64,000 bases of DNA from Candidatus Intricatilinea gracilis (GCA_016702605.1 JADJDQ010000002.1:331001-395000), one strand, 5' to 3'. Counted from the stretch's first letter, positions 8,771 through 20,741 are shown. Notes: generated from the letters alone by a model not told the origin. Numbers and translations are program-made.

Positions 8771-10597
8771 ATGATCATCGCGGACCAGGCCATCAGCCAG
8801 GACGTGCTGCTCGACACCTACGCACAGCCGGGTGAGCGGCACATCGACGACATCCACCGGCGCATCGCAGCCAGCCTGGCCATGGCCGAGGCGGCGGACC
8901 GACGGGCCGAGTGGCAGGCGCGGTTTCTTGCGGCGCAGCAAGCCGGCTTCATCCCGGCCGGACGTATCGCGGCACAAGCCGGCGCCGGCCTGTCGTCGAC
9001 CATGATCAACTGCTTCGTGCAGCCGATCGGTGATTCGATCAGCCACGACGAGATCCAGCACCCGTCGATCTACACCGCCCTGGCCGAAACTGCCGAGACA
9101 CTGCGCCTGGGCGGCGGCGTGGGCCTGGACTTCTCGCCGCTGCGCCCACACGACGCGCGGGTGGCCGGCACGGCGAGTTGTGCGGCCGGGCCGCTGCCGT
9201 TCATCCGGCTGTTCGATGCCTCGGCCAGCGCGCTGCAGAGCACCGACAGCCGCAGCGGCGCGCTGATGGCGGTGCTGCGTTGTGATCACCCCGACATCGA
9301 GGCCTTCGTCGCCGCCAAGGCCGGCGCCGGGCTGGCGCACTTCAACCTGTCGGTCGCCGTGACCGACGATTTCATGCGCCGCGTCGAGGCCGATCAGAAG
9401 GTCGACCTGGTGCACGTCGCCGAACCCGGCCCGGCCCAGCAAAGCCGCGGCGCGGTCTGCCGCGACGACAACCTGTGGGTCTACCGCCGGGTGGCTGCGC
9501 GCACCTTGTGGCAAGGCATCGTGCGGGCGGCCCATGACCACGGTGAACCCGGCGTGCTCTTCATCGACCGCATCAATGCAGACAACAACCTGGCCTACTG
9601 CGAGCACATCAGCGCCACCAACCCCTGCGGAGAACAGCCACTGCCACCGTACGGTGCCTGTTGCCTGGGTTCGATCGACCTGACCCGGCTGGTGCGTGCA
9701 CCGTTCGAAACCTGCGCCAGCTTCGATATCGACGCATTGGCGGCGCTGGTACCGCTGGCCGTGCGCATGCTCGACAACGTCATCGACCTGAGCGCCTGGC
9801 CCTTGCGGCAGCAGCGCGAACAGGCCTTGTCCAAACGCCGCATCGGCCTGGGTTTCACTGGGCTGGGTGATGCACTGATCATGCTCGGGCTGGCCTACGA
9901 CAGCGATGCGGCTCGTGTGGTGGCCGTATCCATCGCCCGGTGCATGCGCGACGCTGCCTACGCTGCGTCGATCGACCTGGCGCGTGAGCGGGGCAGCTTT
10001 GCACTGTTCGACGCGAACGGACTGCTTCGTACCGGCTCGTTTGCCAGCCGGCTGCCGGCCGATCTGCAGGACAGGATCCGCCAGCACGGCCTGCGCAACT
10101 CACACCTGCTGTGTATCGCGCCCGCCGGCAGCGTGAGCCTGGCGTTTGCCGACAACATCAGCAGCGGCATCGAGCCCCCCTACGCTTGGCGCTACATCAG
10201 GCACAGGAAGCTGCGCAAGAGCATGGGCATTCGCGCCTACGACGTCGAAGACCACGCCTGGCGCGTCTACCGCAAGATCGCGGGTGACCAGGCCCGCCTG
10301 ACGCCAGCGTTCGTCGACGCACTCGAACTTGCTCCGCAGGCTCACCTGGCCATGGTGGCGGCGGTGGCGCCCTACATCGACGGGGCGATCTCGAAGACCG
10401 TGAACGCACCCGAGGACTGTGTCTACGACGACTTCGAGGCCATCTACCACCAGGCATGGCGCCTGGGGCTCAAGGGTGTGACGGCGTTCCGGCCCAATCG
10501 TGTGCTCGGTGCCGTGTTGCATGCAACCGGTGAACCTGAATCACGACTGCGTCGTTGCACCACGTCAGGCACCACACCTTCGACAAGCCATGTGTAG
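8771..10597 (+). CDS. nrdJ: adenosylcobalamin-dependent (class II) ribonucleotide reductase
   Basis: 608 residues. It reduces ribonucleotides to deoxyribonucleotides using vitamin B12 and needs no oxygen. The active-site motif NPCGEQPLPPYG is present (Asn284, Cys286, Glu288), as are the N-terminal STMINCF and the phosphate-loop region around LLCIAPAGSVSLAFADN. ATG 8771 is chosen because GGAGGT lies 7 bases upstream; the in-frame start at 8735 has no such site. The protein ends at residue 608 with a low-complexity Ser/Thr tail containing one Cys. I do not see the C-terminal cysteine pair that re-reduces the active site in many relatives, and no continuation in other frames. The palindrome upstream suggests oxygen-responsive control. 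Confidence 0.87.
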   Translation: MIIADQAISQDVLLDTYAQPGERHIDDIHRRIAASLAMAEAADRRAEWQARFLAAQQAGFIPAGRIAAQAGAGLSSTMINCFVQPIGDSISHDEIQHPSIYTALAETAETLRLGGGVGLDFSPLRPHDARVAGTASCAAGPLPFIRLFDASASALQSTDSRSGALMAVLRCDHPDIEAFVAAKAGAGLAHFNLSVAVTDDFMRRVEADQKVDLVHVAEPGPAQQSRGAVCRDDNLWVYRRVAARTLWQGIVRAAHDHGEPGVLFIDRINADNNLAYCEHISATNPCGEQPLPPYGACCLGSIDLTRLVRAPFETCASFDIDALAALVPLAVRMLDNVIDLSAWPLRQQREQALSKRRIGLGFTGLGDALIMLGLAYDSDAARVVAVSIARCMRDAAYAASIDLARERGSFALFDANGLLRTGSFASRLPADLQDRIRQHGLRNSHLLCIAPAGSVSLAFADNISSGIEPPYAWRYIRHRKLRKSMGIRAYDVEDHAWRVYRKIAGDQARLTPAFVDALELAPQAHLAMVAAVAPYIDGAISKTVNAPEDCVYDDFEAIYHQAWRLGLKGVTAFRPNRVLGAVLHATGEPESRLRRCTTSGTTPSTSHV

Positions 10598-10787
10598 AGC
10601 GCACTCAGGGGCAGTGGCATTTCGTTGCGGGGCGATGGGGCGAAGGCACCACACCGACCGTGACATCTTGCGAACAGCTTCTCGATTCCCGGGCACCGCT
10701 GGCGCCGACCTCGTCGGGCTTGAGTGTGCTCATCGGTCGGCGCCGGCGCGGGTTCCCAATCGGCCAAAGTGACCATCAACCTTGGAC

Positions 10788-12191
10788 ATGAAGAACTTCG
10801 AACACACACTCTCTGCGTCGACAGCGCTCGAGTTGCTCGCCGACTACGCCGTTTGCCTGTTGGCGGTGATGGCTGTCGAGTCGCTGTGGCACGGCGGCAC
10901 GCCTGGCCTGTCCAACGTCAGACCGGTGCTCGCCGGCATCACCTTGCCCGAGTTGCTGGCGCCGGCCCTGTTTCCGCTGCTGTTTGCCATGGCTGGCGTC
11001 TATCGCAATTGCGACCAGCCGGGCAGCCTGAGCAGGCGCGTGAGGCGTGTGTTGCTGGCGGTGGGGCTGGGCATGGGTGTCGTCTATCTGGCCTTGCATG
11101 CCCAGCTCGGTGACGAGCACGCCCTCGCCCTCACGGCCGGCGCCATGCCGCTCATCGCGCTGGGTTCGGTGGCGATCCGCCGCCTGTCCGACGTGGCCCG
11201 TGGTGGCCAGGTGGGTGCACGGCGGGTACTGATCGTCGGCACAGGTGAAGCAGCCCTGGCGCTGACCCGCGACATCGCCCCGACCGGGCGGGTGATCGTC
11301 GGCTACTGCCCGGCCGGCCCGCAAGGTGAGACCGATCACGTGCAGGACCTGGCCGCACCAGTCTTTGCACCCGATCTGCCGATCGACGAGATCACGCGCC
11401 TGCACCGGGTGGACGAAGTGGTGGTGGCCCTGCGTGATCGGCGCGGCGGTGTCTTGCGTATGGATCAGTTGCTGGCCTGCCGCAGCCAGGGTGTTGCGGT
11501 GCTCGATCTGGCCGGTTTCATCGAACGCACCAAGGGCGAGGTGCCGGTCGACAGCCTGACCACAAGCTGGCTGGTCTACGGGCACGGCTTCGAGCAAGGG
11601 CCTGCACGCACACAGCTCAAACGGCTTGCCGATCTGCTGGGCGCCACCTGCCTGCTGACGCTGGCCACACCGATCATGATGCTGACGGCCCTGGCGGTCC
11701 GGCTCGACAGCCCGGGTGACATCATCTTCAGACAAGAGCGGGTGGGCCTGGCGGGGCGCCGCTTCATGTGCCTGAAGTTCCGCAGCATGCGCACCGATGC
11801 AGAGCACGACGGCCGGGCGCGCTGGGCCGTCAAGAACGACAGCCGCGTCACTCGCGTGGGTGCCGTGATCCGCAAGTTGCGCATCGACGAACTGCCACAG
11901 CTGATCAACGTGCTGAAAGGTGAGATGAGCCTGGTCGGCCCGCGGCCGGAACGCCCCTGCTTCGTCGAGCAGCTCGGCAAGCTGATCCCGTACTACGCCA
12001 TACGCCACAGCGTGAAGCCCGGCCTCACCGGCTGGGCGCAGGTGCGGTACCGCTACGGCGCCTCGGTCGACGATGCCCGGCGCAAGCACCGGTTCGACCT
12101 CTACTACGTCAAGAACCACTCGCTGCTGCTCGACCTGCAGGTGCTGATGGAGACGGTGAGTGTGGTGGTGTTCGGCGAGGGCGCGCAGTAG
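10788..12191 (+). CDS. exopolysaccharide sugar (phosphoglycosyl) transferase, TIGR03013-like
   Basis: 467 residues. N-terminal hydrophobic segments (about 15-110), a cytoplasmic nucleotide-binding-like domain (VGARRVLIVGTGEAALAL), another membrane segment near 285-310, and the C-terminal bacterial sugar transferase domain with CLKFRSMRTDAE, LRKLRIDELPQLINVLKGEMSLVGPRPERP and the PGLTGWAQV motif. It transfers the first sugar-phosphate to undecaprenyl phosphate to start polysaccharide assembly. This subgroup is usually linked to PEP-CTERM/exosortase EPS clusters, but no such genes are adjacent here. ATG 10788 is taken as start; a TTG two codons upstream is equally possible. Confidence 0.87.
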   Translation: MKNFEHTLSASTALELLADYAVCLLAVMAVESLWHGGTPGLSNVRPVLAGITLPELLAPALFPLLFAMAGVYRNCDQPGSLSRRVRRVLLAVGLGMGVVYLALHAQLGDEHALALTAGAMPLIALGSVAIRRLSDVARGGQVGARRVLIVGTGEAALALTRDIAPTGRVIVGYCPAGPQGETDHVQDLAAPVFAPDLPIDEITRLHRVDEVVVALRDRRGGVLRMDQLLACRSQGVAVLDLAGFIERTKGEVPVDSLTTSWLVYGHGFEQGPARTQLKRLADLLGATCLLTLATPIMMLTALAVRLDSPGDIIFRQERVGLAGRRFMCLKFRSMRTDAEHDGRARWAVKNDSRVTRVGAVIRKLRIDELPQLINVLKGEMSLVGPRPERPCFVEQLGKLIPYYAIRHSVKPGLTGWAQVRYRYGASVDDARRKHRFDLYYVKNHSLLLDLQVLMETVSVVVFGEGAQ

Positions 12192-12211
12192 ACGCCGGGC
12201 CTGAGCGACCG

Positions 12212-13090
12212 TCAGTCGTCGGACGAGGCGCAGGCGGTTTCATTGCCCAGCCCATGCGCCATGCCGTAACGGATCAATGCGGCCAGGTTGGGCAGTTGTA
12301 GCCGCTCGAGGATGCGGCTCTTGTGGGTGCTGACCGTCTTGATCGACAGGTGCAATTCGTTGGCGATGTCGGTCGGGCGCTGACCCGCCACCAGCCGACG
12401 CATCACGTCGAGTTCACGGTCAGACAGCTGGTCATGGCGCGCCGGCTCGAAGGTGCCGTTGAGCTGCAGCACCAGTCGCTCGGCCAGACCGGGGCTCACG
12501 TAGGTGCCACCGTCGGCCACCTTGCGTATGGCCAGTTCGAGTTCGTGTGCAGCCAGATCCTTGGTGACATAACCCTTGGCGCCGGCCTTGAAGGCGCGCA
12601 TGGCGTATTGCTCTTCGCTGTGGGTGCTGAGGATGAGGACACGCAGGTGCGCAAACTCCTGGCGCACACGGCGCAGCAGTTCGAGTCCGCTCATGCCGGG
12701 CATCGACAGGTCGACCACGGCGAGATCGAAGGTCTCGGCGCGCAGCAGTTCGAGCGCACGCAGGCCGTTCTCGGCTTCGGCCACCGTCCAGGCCGTGTCG
12801 GGACGTTCGAGGAGGTGTTTGAGGCCCTCCCGGACGATGGCATGGTCGTCGACGATCAGGATGTGCAGCGGCGGATGTGAGTCTTGTGGCCACATGACGG
12901 GGTCTTGTGCGTCGGGGCTGTCACCCCACCCATCACGCTCGGGCGCCGCTGCCGGTGTTGCCGCCAGTCCGGCGTCGGTGATGAAGAGGTGATCCGAGCT
13001 TAGCGCCCAGTCATCATCGAGACCAGCGGTTTCCTCCAGGACACTGACCCACGACATGCCCCGTCGCAGCCAGATCGGCCGCCTGGTCAC
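12212..13090 (-). CDS. NarL/LuxR-family response regulator with N-terminal extension
   Basis: 292 residues. Residues 1-72 are an unusual Ala/Asp-rich extension. The receiver domain follows, with the acidic pair at 81-82 (LIVDDHAIVREGL), phospho-acceptor Asp127 (VVDLSMPGMSG) and Lys in GYVTKDL. The C-terminus has a LuxR helix-turn-helix (LSDRELDVMRRLVAGQRPTDIANELHLS region). The GTG start at 13090 overlaps the TGA of the Crp/Fnr gene (GTGA), suggesting translational coupling. A shorter start at ATG 12895 would remove the extension. Its likely kinase partner is of the HisKA_3 type, such as the one at 4368-6902 (inference). Confidence 0.85.
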   Translation of the reverse strand: MTRRPIWLRRGMSWVSVLEETAGLDDDWALSSDHLFITDAGLAATPAAAPERDGWGDSPDAQDPVMWPQDSHPPLHILIVDDHAIVREGLKHLLERPDTAWTVAEAENGLRALELLRAETFDLAVVDLSMPGMSGLELLRRVRQEFAHLRVLILSTHSEEQYAMRAFKAGAKGYVTKDLAAHELELAIRKVADGGTYVSPGLAERLVLQLNGTFEPARHDQLSDRELDVMRRLVAGQRPTDIANELHLSIKTVSTHKSRILERLQLPNLAALIRYGMAHGLGNETACASSDD

Positions 13091-13938
13091 GACGTTTCAC
13101 CATCGGGCCATCGGTCTGCGCCGAACCACGTCGACGGCACGTCCACGCCGTTGTGGTCGTGCGCAGTCCGGGCACGAGGCCGGGCCTCGGCGGACACACC
13201 GCGGGTGCTGCCGGCACGGGCGGTCAGTCGCCCGATGTCGAGCAACTCGACCTCGCGGTTGTCGACCTTGATGCAGCCATCGTCGGCCAGACTCGAGAAG
13301 GCGCGACTCACGGTCTCGTGCGCAATACCCAGCAGGCTGGCGATGTCGCGCCGGCTCAGGCGCAACAGCAGGCGCCGCGGCGACTGCCCCAGCTCGACCA
13401 TACGCGCCGACATCCACAGCAGGAACCGCGCAAGCCGCACGTCCGACGCCACGGCCGCCATCAGTTCCGCTGCCTCCGAGGCATGCACCAGCTGGCGGCT
13501 GAGCGTGCGGTGTATCGCGTAGTCCAGCAGCGGATGGTTCTGGCGCATCTCCTGCAGGCGGTTGACGGGCAAGGCAAACACCGTCGAGTCCTCGAGCGCG
13601 ATGGCGCTGGCCGGCAAGGTGCCCTGGTAGAGCGCCTCGAAGCCCAGCAGGTCACCCGGCAGTGCAAGCGACAACAACTGTTCGTAGCCATCGACCAGGG
13701 TCTTCACGGTCTTCAGGCTGCCGGTGCGCACCACGTACAGGGTATGGACCGGGGCACCTTCGTGCATCAACGGCGCATCCTGTCGGACATGGCACAAGAC
13801 CAGCGGGCATGCTTCGTCGACGCGGTAGGTCGGCGGTGTGTTCACACCCATGAGGCGCATCAGGGCGCGCATGGGGCCAGCATCAGCCGATGTGTGGCGA
13901 GGTGATGGATCCTCGATCAGGTGGTGGGTGCTCATCAT
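13087..13938 (-). CDS. Crp/Fnr-family transcription regulator
   Basis: 283 residues from ATG 13938. The open frame extends to 14295 but the upstream part has no family resemblance. A cyclic-nucleotide-binding-type effector domain (about 40-150) is followed by a winged helix whose recognition helix carries Glu208-x2-Ser211-Arg212 (HETVSR), the FNR signature that reads TTGA half-sites. Two N-terminal Cys (44 and 49) are present, but the fourth cluster ligand of E. coli FNR (Cys122) is replaced (STVFALP), so an oxygen-labile 4Fe-4S cluster is doubtful. It overlaps and is probably cotranscribed with the response regulator downstream. Confidence 0.85.
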   Translation of the reverse strand: MMSTHHLIEDPSPRHTSADAGPMRALMRLMGVNTPPTYRVDEACPLVLCHVRQDAPLMHEGAPVHTLYVVRTGSLKTVKTLVDGYEQLLSLALPGDLLGFEALYQGTLPASAIALEDSTVFALPVNRLQEMRQNHPLLDYAIHRTLSRQLVHASEAAELMAAVASDVRLARFLLWMSARMVELGQSPRRLLLRLSRRDIASLLGIAHETVSRAFSSLADDGCIKVDNREVELLDIGRLTARAGSTRGVSAEARPRARTAHDHNGVDVPSTWFGADRWPDGETS

Positions 13939-14119
13939 CGACTCTTGGTGTGTGGACCAGCGACTGCGGGTCACCGTGAACCAAGCATCGCGGCCGACTC
14001 GAATCTTGACAATCGGCACAGCTTTCAGTCGCCAACGGGACATTCCTCTAAAAGCACCAGGACGACTCCGAACGCGGGGTCGGACTATTCCGACATCAGG
14101 GCCGACAACAGGCGCCAGC

Positions 14120-15151
14120 TCAGGGCCAGAGGGCATTGAGCACCTGCGCCAAGCGTGCACCGGCCAGGGTGAGTTGCCTTTGCTGCAGCGTGGCTCGTGT
14201 GGCCTCGTAAGCCGGCCTGTCGTGCAGGGTGACGACCCAGTTGCCGGGCCGGGCCGCCCCGACGCGTGTGAACGACAAGCCGGCGAACGCCTCACGGGCG
14301 ACGAGCATGGTCGAACTCGCCCAGCGCGCGGGCCACTGAGCCACCGGACCGGGCGTTGGCGGGATGGCGCGGGCGGCCTTCAGCATCGCGGCGGGCAATA
14401 CCGCCGGGTCGATCGACCGGGGGATGGCATCCCACTGGGCATGCAGGTTGGTGTTGCCGTCTTCGATGGCATTGCCGCCACGGGTGTCGATGTGCCGGTC
14501 GATCGGGCCACCACTGGGGCCTGGATCGACCAGCCGGCCCTCGTCGTCGAGATACACCGACCCGACGTGCAGGGGTTGGTGCACGTCGCCGACCAGATGC
14601 GCCAGCAGCAGCAAGGCTTCGGTCGGGTTCTGGATGGCCACCGGGCCCGGTGCGGGCCGACCTTGCAGCACGTCGATGGCGGCAGCCATCGCCGCCACGA
14701 TGTCGTGATCGCTGGTGCCCGCGTGGGCGCGGTCGTAGCGGTCGTGCTGGATCGCCACGTCGGTGTAGTGATAGGTCTTGTGACAGGCCTGGTCATGGCT
14801 GTCGGCGGCGCATCGATCCCAGTTGCGCGCCACGTAGGCCTGCATGCGTGCCCGCCCGGCAGGTGTGTCGAAGCGCCGACAGGCGGCGCGGAACCGCGGG
14901 TCCGGGTTGTACCGCATGCCCTGGCCGGCTACCGGCATCACGTCCTTCACGCAGTCGGCCCAGGTCGATGCGGCTCGCAGCGGCATGCCCAGCAAGGCCC
15001 GAACCCTGGCCCGGGCAGCAGGCCGCAGCAGGTTGTCCGCAATGGCGCCCACCACCTCGTGGCCCTGCGCGCCATAAGCCAGGGCCGTGGCCGGACGACC
15101 CAGGGCGACCAGCGCCAGGACAGACACGGCCAGCAGAACCAACTTGCGCAT
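14120..15151 (-). CDS. secreted S1/P1-type nuclease
   Basis: 343 residues with a Sec signal peptide (1-25, ending ATALA) and the ribosome site GGGGGAGAA before the ATG. The mature protein begins YGAQGH. The family normally begins Trp-Gly-x-x-Gly-His, where the N-terminal residue and His bind zinc; here Trp is Tyr. Other zinc-ligand regions are visible (HKTYHYTD, HLVGDVHQPLHVG, NLHAQWD). These enzymes are trinuclear-zinc nucleases that degrade single-stranded nucleic acids in the periplasm or medium, often for phosphate or nucleotide scavenging. Monocistronic and divergent from the hybrid kinase at 15527. Confidence 0.87.
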   Translation of the reverse strand: MRKLVLLAVSVLALVALGRPATALAYGAQGHEVVGAIADNLLRPAARARVRALLGMPLRAASTWADCVKDVMPVAGQGMRYNPDPRFRAACRRFDTPAGRARMQAYVARNWDRCAADSHDQACHKTYHYTDVAIQHDRYDRAHAGTSDHDIVAAMAAAIDVLQGRPAPGPVAIQNPTEALLLLAHLVGDVHQPLHVGSVYLDDEGRLVDPGPSGGPIDRHIDTRGGNAIEDGNTNLHAQWDAIPRSIDPAVLPAAMLKAARAIPPTPGPVAQWPARWASSTMLVAREAFAGLSFTRVGAARPGNWVVTLHDRPAYEATRATLQQRQLTLAGARLAQVLNALWP

Positions 15152-15526
15152 GCGTGTTCTCCCCCAGGTGATGGACCGAATGCAGCGGCGGGAGCCACCC
15201 GCCGCAGCGGTGATCGTAGGGGCTGGGCCACCCCGGCGGAGGTGAAGGCAGGGCGCCCCGCCAGGAATTCAGCCCGACGATTCGGCCAGGCACCTCGGCC
15301 CGGCACCTCGGGCTGGCACCTCGAACTGGTGCCGGGCTCGCCTGAACACGGTGTGTTTGTCGCCATCGGTATTGCCCTGGTGTGTCGGGCACTACGATGC
15401 CCTGGGGAACAGGTCGTTCAGGTCCGCCTGGAACCGCCGACAAGACAGAGGCAGACTGCATCTCACAGGGGCGGGCCGCGTCGGCGCCCTGTGCGCCGCG
15501 GCAGCTGCATCAGGCAGGGTCGACAC
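15152..15526 (+). other. 375-bp divergent intergenic region
   Basis: Between the nuclease and the hybrid kinase. It contains three direct repeats of GGCACCTCGG spaced exactly 13 bases apart (15289, 15302, 15315; the last is 9 of 10). I see no small ORF or terminator that I would defend. Confidence 0.45.
15289..15323 (+). repeat. three 13-bp-period direct repeats
   Basis: GGCACCTCGG begins at 15289 and 15302, and GGCACCTCG at 15315. The exact 13-base spacing puts the copies on slightly rotated faces of the helix. It may be a binding array for a regulator or simple duplication. Confidence 0.5.
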
Positions 15527-18229
<2,703 letters not shown>

Positions 18230-18249
18230 CATGTCCAAACCGCAGAATC

Positions 18250-18468
18250 ATGGAAGAACAGGCCGCCGTCACCGCACTGGCCGCACTCGCACAAGAGGTG
18301 CGCCTGCGCATCTTTCGTGCCCTCGTGGCAGTCGGCCCGTTCGGCACCACACCGGGTGTGCTGTCGGCCGTGCTCGACGTGCCGGCGGGCTTGCCGATCT
18401 GGATCATGACCATCCCGACGATGCACAAGGTCGACTGCGGCGCACTGGCTCATGTGAAGAGCTACTGA
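18250..18468 (+). pseudogene. remnant of an ArsR-family regulator
   Basis: The first about 45 residues (MEEQAAVTALAALAQEVRLR and on to LDVPAG) match the start of small ArsR/SmtB winged-helix repressors. After LDVPA the similarity stops, before the recognition helix, and the frame ends 30 codons later. The same frame continues beyond the stop as another short non-ArsR stretch to about 18600. The rest of 18469-18624 holds nothing I recognise. I read this as a decayed fragment between two intact units. Confidence 0.55.
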
Positions 18469-18624
18469 CGCGCCATCGGCGTCACACGCTTCGCCAACCG
18501 AGCCGTGACACCCTTCTCGAAGCCGCTGCCGGGCTGGCACTTCGTGCGCCACGTCTTTGCACTGGGCCGAAGGTGTCAGGACCGTCCCCGGACCAGATCC
18601 AAGTGCGCCGTTCTGCGGTCGTCG

Positions 18625-19584
18625 TCAGTCCGCGGTCAGCCGAGCCTTTTCCACGACGCGCTTCCACTTGGCCAGTTCGCTCTTGACCATGGCGCCGAGT
18701 TGCTCGGGCGTGCTCGACTCGACATCCGCGCCGTGGTCCTCGATGCGCTTGATCACGTCCTTGTCGGCAAGCACCTGATTCAGCGCCTTGTTGAGCTGGT
18801 CGATGATGGGCTTGGGCGTCTTGCCGGGCGCAAAGATGGCGTACCACTGCGTCACATCGACACCGTCGACACCAGCCTCCTTCAAGGTGGGCACATCCGG
18901 CATGCTCGGCACACGCTTGGGGCCGGCCACGGCCATAGCGCGCAGCTTGCCGGACTTGACGTGCGGGTAGGCCGTGAACAGGCTGGGGAACATGAACTGG
19001 GTCTGCCCGCCCATGGTGTCGCTGATGGCCGGCGCCGAGCCCTTGTAGGGCACGCCCAGCATCACCACGCCGGTGTTGAGTTTGAACAGTTCGGCCGCGA
19101 AGTGCGGCGCCGTACCGTTGCCGGCCGAGGCATAGGTGTATTTGTCGGGCTTGGCCTTGAGCTGGGCGACCAGGTCCTTCACGTCCTTCACCGGCACGTT
19201 GGCGTTGGCCACCATCAGGGTGGGTGAATAGCCGACCAGGCCGATGGGCTCGAAGTCGGTCGCCGGGTCGTAGCGCAGCTTCTGCAGCGCCGGGTTCATG
19301 CTGTGGGTGGCGATGTAGCCGAGCATCAGCGTGTGGCCGTCCGGCGCGGCGCGGGCGACGTATTCGCTGGCGATCGAGCCGTTGGCGCCGGCGCGGTTGT
19401 CGATGATGATGGTCTGACCCAGCATGGGCCCGAGCTTTTGCGCGATGGTGCGCGCCATGGCGTCGTTGGCGCCGCCAGCGGCGGTGGGCACGACGATGGT
19501 GATGGTCTTGGAGGGAAAGGCCAGCGCCGTCAGCGAGGCCAGGCTCAGGGCCGCTGCAACAGCGGGGGCGATCAGGGTCTTCAT
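18625..19584 (-). CDS. Bug/TctC-family periplasmic solute receptor
   Basis: 319 residues starting at the internal ATG 19584, giving a clear Sec signal peptide (MKTLIAPAVAAALSLASLTA, cut after about residue 22) and a mature start FPSKTITIVVPTAAGG, which is diagnostic of the family. These proteins bind carboxylates for tripartite tricarboxylate transporters or for sensing. No TctA/TctB membrane partners are in the window. There is no stop codon between the upstream PrpF-like gene and this one: the reading frame runs straight through. AGGA and GGAG lie just before the ATG, so separate initiation is likely. Confidence 0.85.
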   Translation of the reverse strand: MKTLIAPAVAAALSLASLTALAFPSKTITIVVPTAAGGANDAMARTIAQKLGPMLGQTIIIDNRAGANGSIASEYVARAAPDGHTLMLGYIATHSMNPALQKLRYDPATDFEPIGLVGYSPTLMVANANVPVKDVKDLVAQLKAKPDKYTYASAGNGTAPHFAAELFKLNTGVVMLGVPYKGSAPAISDTMGGQTQFMFPSLFTAYPHVKSGKLRAMAVAGPKRVPSMPDVPTLKEAGVDGVDVTQWYAIFAPGKTPKPIIDQLNKALNQVLADKDVIKRIEDHGADVESSTPEQLGAMVKSELAKWKRVVEKARLTAD

Positions 19585-20682
19585 CGTCCTGTCTCCATCG
19601 AAGGGTTTGGAAAAAACATAGTCGGGAAGGTGCAGCTGCCCTTCCAGGATCTTGCGGGCCGTGCGCACGAGCGACGCCCGTTCGATGCGCACCTCGTCTC
19701 CTTCGCCGCCGAGTTCGACCTCGACGTCGATGCGCCCCTGCGGGTGCAGCACCGTCACCTGCTGGCGGCCTGGCAGGCCCGTGGCCGAGCTCGCCACCGT
19801 GCCGGGCAAGGCAAAGGCCGTCGCCACGCCGATGGCGCCGGTGGCGGCATGCGAGGCATGGCAGCGCCGCGGCGTGAAGTAACGCGAGGTGATGCTGGTG
19901 GCGCTGTCGCCCGCGCTCACGATCACCGGCTTGGGCACCACGCTGGTCGACACGTCACCCAGGCCCATGCGCTCACCGGCGGCCAGGCGCAGGGCTTCCA
20001 GGCGGCGCAGCAGAGCGGTGTCGGCATCCAGCTCGGCGGGGGACTCGCGGCCCGTGAGGCCCAGATCGGCAGCGCGCACCACCATCAGCGGCATGGCCGC
20101 GTCGATGCAGGTGATGGGCGTGCCGTCGATGTCGTCGATGCGTCGGCCGGTCGGGAAGACCGAGCCGGTCACCGCGCCCCAGGCGTCGAGAAAGTTGAGG
20201 CGGATCGGCGCGGCCGTGCCGGCCACGCCGTCGATGCGTGTGTCGCCCAGGTAGGTGACACGCCCGCCCGGTGTGTGCACGGTGACGTCGATGCGCGAGC
20301 GGGTGTTGACGTTGAACACCCGCACGGTGGTCTGGCCATCCCGTGCCTGCACCAGACCCTGCTCGATGGCGAAAGGAGCCACACCCGACAGCATGTTGCC
20401 GCAGTTGGGCCGGGTGTCGACCGAACGCTGACCCACGCCGACCTGGGCGAACAGGTAGTCCACATCACACCCCGGCTCACGCGAGCGCGACACGATGGCG
20501 ACCTTGCTGGTGAGCGTGCTGCCGCCACCCACGCCGTCGAGCTGCAGCAGGTCCGAGGCACCGATGGCGCCGATCAGCGCCTCGTCGCGGGAGACCTCGT
20601 CTTCGGGCAGCCATTCGCGCAAGAAGAAGGGGCCGCGCGAGGTACCTGCCCGCATCAGCACACAAGGGATGTCTGTTGTCAT
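19585..20682 (-). CDS. PrpF-family isomerase, possible aconitate delta-isomerase/tautomerase
   Basis: About 366 residues before the downstream receptor gene takes over in the same frame. PrpF-family proteins (diaminopimelate epimerase fold) move double bonds in aconitate-type acids: PrpF isomerises 2-methyl-aconitate, GalD acts on oxalomesaconate, and Ustilago Adi1 makes trans-aconitate. The family Lys and Cys are visible as Lys60 (STLTSK) and Cys94 (RPNCGNMLSG), 34 residues apart as in PrpF (Lys73/Cys107). HASHAATGAIGVATA lies near the C-terminus. ATG 20682 is chosen by the family start; other in-frame ATGs at 20697-20724 are possible. It is divergent from a LysR gene. Confidence 0.78.
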
Positions 20683-20719
20683 GGCAGCAATGATCGACAT
20701 CGCAGACATGTTGGTGAAT

Positions 20720-20741
20720 TGCATGGTTGGGATTGATTGAT
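20720..20741 (+). promoter_or_regulatory. candidate LysR operator in the prpF-like/LysR divergent region
   Basis: TGCA, 11 bases, then GATTGAT. The same words at the same spacing occur twice, inverted, upstream of the hydratase operon (26346-26367 and 26447-26468). The octamer ATCCAGAA is also shared (20740-20747 and 26352-26359). The site sits between two divergent starts, as expected for a LysR regulator. Confidence 0.45.

Noticed and set aside
8675..10087. 470-codon antisense frame opposite nrdJ
   Set aside because: The plus strand encodes a complete ribonucleotide reductase with its active-site motif.
10776..12119. 447-codon antisense frame opposite the sugar transferase
   Set aside because: Shadow frame; the plus strand carries all sugar-transferase motifs.
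13838..15526. Upstream 563-codon extension of the hybrid kinase frame
   Set aside because: It runs antisense through the S1/P1 nuclease and has no recognisable domain; the kinase starts at 15527.
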